A DNA stretch of 15,561 bases, taken from assembly GCA_034439915.1 (NCBI GenBank), contig JAWXBI010000083.1:1-15561 (forward strand). The letters run 5' to 3'. This stretch comes from JADJLQ01 sp034439915 (lineage in GTDB: Bacteria; Bacteroidota; Bacteroidia; Chitinophagales; Saprospiraceae). A model generated the notes under the pieces. That model was not told the origin of the DNA. It saw only the letters and a list, made by a program, of their open reading frames with translations, and ran no database searches. The translations under genes were made by a program, and so were the position numbers. Positions 12,234-15,561 of this stretch are shown here, piece after piece; position 1 is the stretch's first letter; each line of letters opens with the position of its first letter.

Positions 12234-13664
12234 ATGCGTTTCCAATTATTTTTAATTTTATTTTTTGAGTTCTTTCTTGTTTTAGCTCAACCTTCTCGAA
12301 ACGTATTAATCCTCTATAGCGACGACCAAAGCTATAACACTATCAGGAGCCTGGGCAATAAAGAGATTTACACCCCCAACCTGGATCGACTCGCCAGTGA
12401 AGGGTTGGTATTTACCCAGGCTCATGTCATGGGTGGACACCAGGGGGCGGTATGTATACCCAGCAGGGTGATGATGCTGACGGGCAGATATGTCAACAGA
12501 TTGCCGCAAGATGGTGCGGTCATTCCGGATAGTATCATCAGCCTTCCGGAAGTTTTAAGAAATAAAGGGTATACCACCTTCCATACCGGTAAATGGCATA
12601 GTGACAAGGCCTCACATAACCGGTTGTTTAGCGCCGGTGAATCTATATTTTTCGGAGGTATGCATTATCCTGGGGATGGAGGGCAGATTCATCCGAAAGT
12701 TTTTCACTATGATACCAGCGGGCTTTATCCTAACTCTGCTTCCAGGCTCAGTGATACATTTAGCAGCGAATTGTATGCCCATTCGGCTATTGAATTTCTA
12801 AATAGTCCCCTATCTAAGACCACTCCGTTTTATTGTTATGTAGCTTTTACTTCTCCCCATGATCCGCGCACTCCTCCGGCTTATTATGCTTCGATGTACG
12901 ATCCGGAAAAAATCAGTTTACCGCCGAATTTTTTGAATCAGCATCCTTTTGACAATGGGGATTTGAAGGTCCGGGACGAATTGCTTTTACCATTACCGAG
13001 GACTCGGGAGGCCATCAAAAAAGAAATCACTTTGTATTATGGTATGGTCAGTGAAATGGATGCGCAGGTCGGCAGGATACTGGCTGCTTTGGAAAAAAAT
13101 GGTTTGAAAAACAATACCCTCGTCGTATTTGCCGGAGACAATGGGTTAGCCGTTGGACAACATGGCCTACTCGGCAAACAAAATTTATATGAACATAGTA
13201 TTCGAGTACCTATGATCATCTCCGGGCCCGGTATACCCAAACAGGAAAAAAACAACAGTTTTGTTTACCTCAGCGATATCAGCCCCACTTTATACGATTA
13301 CCTGGGCATCCCTCAACCGTCTACTATAGAGGCCAAAAGCCTGATGCCGGTAATCAACAAATCATCCAAAGCAGTTCGAAATTCAATCTATAATGTATAC
13401 GGACACTGGAGCAGGAGCCTTAAAACACCGGATGGTTTTAAACTAATCCTGTATGACGTGGATGGTATTCAAACCGCTCAATTGTTTAATCTTCATCGTG
13501 ACCCCTGGGAAAAAAATAACCTGGCGGCAAGACCAAAGTTTGCTGCTAAAATTCTCGAACTTCGCGCCCGGTTGAAAAAAGAAATGTCCGATGCACACGA
13601 TGATTTAAATATCGATTTACCCTTCTGGGGAAGGAACAAAGATCAAAAAAGCAGAGGCAGTTAA
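12234..13664 (+). CDS. Type I sulfatase (formylglycine-dependent, alkaline-phosphatase superfamily)
   Basis: About 476 residues with a signal peptide (MRFQLFLILFFEFFLVLAQP). The active-site signature CIPSRVMMLTGR begins at Cys74, which maturation would convert to formylglycine. Metal and substrate ligands visible are Asp30-Asp31 (LYSDDQ), Lys120 and His122 (TGKWH), His209 (SPHD), Asp302-Asn303 (AGDNG) and Lys315 (GKQNLYEHSIRVP). It removes sulfate esters from an exported or periplasmic substrate, probably a carbohydrate. The C-terminal LFNLHRDPWEKNNLA is the usual sulfatase tail block. The frame is open from GTG 12213, overlapping the esterase stop, but ATG 12234 gives the proper signal peptide. 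No sulfatase-maturating enzyme gene is in the window. It sits between esterase and lactonase and is likely co-expressed with them. Confidence 0.93.
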   Translation: MRFQLFLILFFEFFLVLAQPSRNVLILYSDDQSYNTIRSLGNKEIYTPNLDRLASEGLVFTQAHVMGGHQGAVCIPSRVMMLTGRYVNRLPQDGAVIPDSIISLPEVLRNKGYTTFHTGKWHSDKASHNRLFSAGESIFFGGMHYPGDGGQIHPKVFHYDTSGLYPNSASRLSDTFSSELYAHSAIEFLNSPLSKTTPFYCYVAFTSPHDPRTPPAYYASMYDPEKISLPPNFLNQHPFDNGDLKVRDELLLPLPRTREAIKKEITLYYGMVSEMDAQVGRILAALEKNGLKNNTLVVFAGDNGLAVGQHGLLGKQNLYEHSIRVPMIISGPGIPKQEKNNSFVYLSDISPTLYDYLGIPQPSTIEAKSLMPVINKSSKAVRNSIYNVYGHWSRSLKTPDGFKLILYDVDGIQTAQLFNLHRDPWEKNNLAARPKFAAKILELRARLKKEMSDAHDDLNIDLPFWGRNKDQKSRGS

Positions 13665-13707
13665 TCATCAATCGAATTAATCGAAACGTTTATTTTTACA
13701 TAAAAAA

Positions 13708-14661
13708 ATGCCTCTAAACCATCCTCTTAAATGCCTCTTACTACTCTGCCTACCATTCACGGGTTATAATCAAGAGTCCATCTCGCCAATGCCAGACTCC
13801 ATAAGGAAGCTAAATTTGATTCAATCCGGAGCTGACCTGATCCAGGTTTCGAAACAATTTGTTTTTACGGAGGGACCCGCTGTGGATAAACAAGGGAACA
13901 TTTTTTTTACCGACCAACCTAATAACAAAATCTGGAAATACGATATAAACGGCAAATTAACGGTCTTTATGGACAAGACCGGACGGTCAAATGGATTGTA
14001 TATGGATAAAAAGACCCGTCCAAAAGGGTCTTCCTGGCAGGGAAATATCCTGGCTTGTGCAGATGAAAAAAATGAACTCTGGTCTATCGATCCGGAAGGT
14101 AAGATCAGGGTATTGTTGACGGGATTTGAAGGAAAAAAATTCAATGGACCCAACGATTTGTGGCAGGATCGCAAAGGAGGTATTTATTTTACCGATCCGT
14201 ATTATCAAAGGGACTATTTGGAAAGGAAAAAACCAGAGATGGAACGACAAAATGTTTATTATCTGCCTAAAAACAGATCAGAAGCAAGAGTAGTCGATGC
14301 GGACCTGATGCAACCCAATGGTATCGTCGGCAGTCGGGATGGCAAAAAACTGTATGTGGCGGATATCAGGGCAAACAAAACCTATATATACCAAATCAAT
14401 AAAGATGGCAGCTTGTCAAACCGGAAATTATTTGTCACCCAGGGTTCCGATGGGATGACCCTGGACAAAAAAGGCAATTTATATCTGACCGGCAGAGGCG
14501 TTATTATTTATAATCCTTCCGGAGAAAAAATCGGGACCATACCGGTGCCTTCCCGCTGGGTAGGTAATCTATGTTTTGGAGGTAAAAACCGTACTACCCT
14601 GTTTATCACCGCTTCAGAATCGGTATATACCCTGGAAATGAAAGTAAAAGGAGTGGAATAA
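13708..14661 (+). CDS. SMP-30/gluconolactonase/LRE-like protein, copy 2 (intact)
   Basis: 317 residues with a signal peptide (LKCLLLLCLPFTGYNQ), so periplasmic or secreted. A six-bladed beta-propeller lactonase. Metal-site motifs are FTEGP (Glu55), NGPND (146-150), QPNG (Asn204) and GSDGMTLD (Asp248). It probably opens sugar lactones to acids. It starts 43 bases after the sulfatase stop. It is paralogous to the damaged copy at 3247-4174, with identity high to the last residue. Unlike that copy, it has a 10-residue insertion KTRPKGSSWQ (residues 102-111, bases about 14011-14040) whose DNA contains an inverted repeat AAGACCC/GGGTCTT. Both copies share a TATTTTTAC segment 8-16 bases before the ATG. 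Confidence 0.92.
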   Translation: MPLNHPLKCLLLLCLPFTGYNQESISPMPDSIRKLNLIQSGADLIQVSKQFVFTEGPAVDKQGNIFFTDQPNNKIWKYDINGKLTVFMDKTGRSNGLYMDKKTRPKGSSWQGNILACADEKNELWSIDPEGKIRVLLTGFEGKKFNGPNDLWQDRKGGIYFTDPYYQRDYLERKKPEMERQNVYYLPKNRSEARVVDADLMQPNGIVGSRDGKKLYVADIRANKTYIYQINKDGSLSNRKLFVTQGSDGMTLDKKGNLYLTGRGVIIYNPSGEKIGTIPVPSRWVGNLCFGGKNRTTLFITASESVYTLEMKVKGVE

Positions 14662-14855
14662 ACCAATAATAATGTGGAATAAGAATAAATTATCTGAATA
14701 GAAATTTTACAAAAGGACATTGACGATTTAATTCTCCTCGCTGCGATTATTCAGAAGATGGATAACCTGACAGAAGATTATTAGATATTTATCAGCAGGC
14801 GTAAAGAACTATCCTGGAAAATAATGGATTGACTGTGGCCATTGCCAACAACCAT
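14662..14855. other. Convergent intergenic gap with short coding-like remnants
   Basis: No complete gene. A plus-strand run reads IEILQKDIDDLILLAAIIQK (about 14698-14757) before a stop. In another frame, RTILENNGLTVAIANN leads into the 9-base repeat and stops at 14892-14894. These could be pieces of one decayed gene. No terminator hairpin is evident for the lactonase gene. Confidence 0.35.
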
Positions 14856-14891
14856 ATCGCCGCTAACGCCGCTATCGCCGCTATCGCTGCA
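14856..14891. repeat. Four 9-base tandem units (ATCGCCGCT type)
   Basis: Four consecutive units ATCGCCGCT, AACGCCGCT, ATCGCCGCT, ATCGCTGCA. They cross the stop codon of the minus-strand surface protein (stop at 14881-14883). On the plus strand they would read IAANAAIAAIAA before a TGA. Confidence 0.7.
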
Positions 14892-15561
14892 TGATCCCTA
14901 CATTTAAAACCAGACCCATACCCAAATCAATATTATCTCCCGTTCCGTTATACAAGGCAACCCGTATCCTGTTTGGTCCTGAAACATAGGTAGTCATCAT
15001 GATACCCTGAAGATCTACGGCAAGAGACCCCACAATGATGTCTCCGAAATCGATACCTTCTAATTCTATGGGGGGAGATACCCAGGTGCTGAGATAATCA
15101 ACTTCACCCGGATCCAGATTTACACCAACGGCGTTAAAAACGCCTGAAATCCTGGATGATATAATGACGGAATCAGCAGTAAATACTACCGAGATACCTT
15201 CTCCCCCGGTCAATACTTTTAATTTAGGAAGAGAATCAGTAACGCCTACCAGAATTTGCCCATCTTTGGCACTGTCAAGTGATTGTATTGCACCGGTACT
15301 ATCAACCACCAAAAAGGAATTTGGAATAAGTGAACCAGTACCGGTACCTCCATTCGCAACCGGTAAGACACCGGTCACCTTGGAAGTCAGATCAATGGTC
15401 GAATCTGCAATATCCTCATTTAAGAGGGTTCCGTTTAATATCGTACGGGAATCTACGGCCCCGGCACTGATGTCCTGATTGCGAATGGTCGAATCCAATA
15501 ACGTTCTGGTATCTACTGCGCCTACGCTAATGTCCTGATTGCGAATGGTCGAATCCAATAA
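14881..15561 (-). CDS. Repetitive tail-fibre-like / surface protein, C-terminal part (runs off the window)
   Basis: The frame is open through the right edge, so only the last 226 or so residues are visible. The first part consists of 20-residue repeats of the type DSTIRNQDISVGAVDTRTLL, two near-perfect and one diverged (NGTLLNEDIADSTIDLTSKV). Then comes GVLPVANGGTG, a motif well known from tail-fibre and collagen-like bacterial surface proteins. The C-terminal domain of about 100 residues (from FNAVGVNLDPGEVDYLSTWV to NVGIMQR) is hydrophobic and beta-rich. This composition suggests a long fibrous exported protein whose start and signal lie to the right. It is convergent with the lactonase. 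No enzymatic residues seen. Confidence 0.7.
   Translation of the reverse strand, partial: LLDSTIRNQDISVGAVDTRTLLDSTIRNQDISAGAVDSRTILNGTLLNEDIADSTIDLTSKVTGVLPVANGGTGTGSLIPNSFLVVDSTGAIQSLDSAKDGQILVGVTDSLPKLKVLTGGEGISVVFTADSVIISSRISGVFNAVGVNLDPGEVDYLSTWVSPPIELEGIDFGDIIVGSLAVDLQGIMMTTYVSGPNRIRVALYNGTGDNIDLGMGLVLNVGIMQR
15411..15561. repeat. 60-bp coding tandem repeat
   Basis: The segments 15471-15501 and 15531-15561 are identical and exactly 60 bases apart; the intervening bases are also similar. A diverged third unit lies at about 15411-15441. The repeats stay in frame and make the 20-residue repeats of the surface protein. The array continues past the window edge. Confidence 0.85.

Noticed and set aside
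15411..15561. Regular 60-bp repeats as a possible CRISPR array
   Set aside because: The repeats are in frame within an open reading frame, and the 'spacers' are themselves similar between units, so this is a protein repeat.

Overview
The window looks like chromosomal DNA from a member of the Bacteroidota, probably an environmental Saprospiria- or Chitinophagia-like lineage. This rests on a TonB-dependent receptor with an N-terminal carboxypeptidase-regulatory-like domain and a signal peptide ending in 'YSQ', promoter-like TAnnTTTG boxes, the near absence of Shine-Dalgarno sites, and moderate-to-low GC. The phylum call is an inference from gene style; there is no rRNA or other marker gene here.

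Layout. 1-128 is a cytosine-free, purine-rich degenerate repeat. 199-1713 is an MFS transporter, followed by a strong hairpin terminator and then an ATP-grasp family protein (1798-2976). 2977-3246 is GC-rich intergenic DNA. From 3247 to 5531 lies a zone of damaged genes: an SMP-30/gluconolactonase-like gene whose first quarter carries four frameshifts, a small unrecognised gene (4280-4726), a DUF4180 gene broken by one extra base, and an antibiotic-biosynthesis-monooxygenase (ABM) gene with no start and a second frameshift. 5827-8229 is a large intact TonB-dependent receptor, and 8367-8762 (minus) a VOC/glyoxalase-like protein.

8835-10218 has a different character. It holds a 118-bp inverted-repeat element with internal hairpins, then an AT-rich two-gene module that resembles a toxin-antitoxin pair, whose second gene has an in-frame TGA. 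The module lies between two sites that share a near-identical right end and have integron attC-like inverted-repeat layout. A DUF3833 lipoprotein gene (10269-10802, minus) follows.

11227-14661 is a compact plus-strand run: secreted alpha/beta-hydrolase esterase, type I sulfatase with the C-x-P-S-R formylglycine motif, and an intact second copy of the SMP-30/gluconolactonase-like gene. All three have signal peptides. The window ends with the C-terminus of a large repetitive surface or tail-fibre-like protein on the minus strand, with 60-bp coding repeats at the edge.

Working together: the esterase, sulfatase, lactonase, TonB receptor and MFS transporter are the parts expected for taking up and dismantling an esterified, sulfated or lactone-bearing carbohydrate-like compound. 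No SusD, glycoside hydrolase or regulator is present, so the substrate is unknown. The items most worth a second look are the attC-like flanked two-gene module, the duplicated lactonase (one copy decaying), and the cluster of frameshifted genes, which needs checking against sequencing error.
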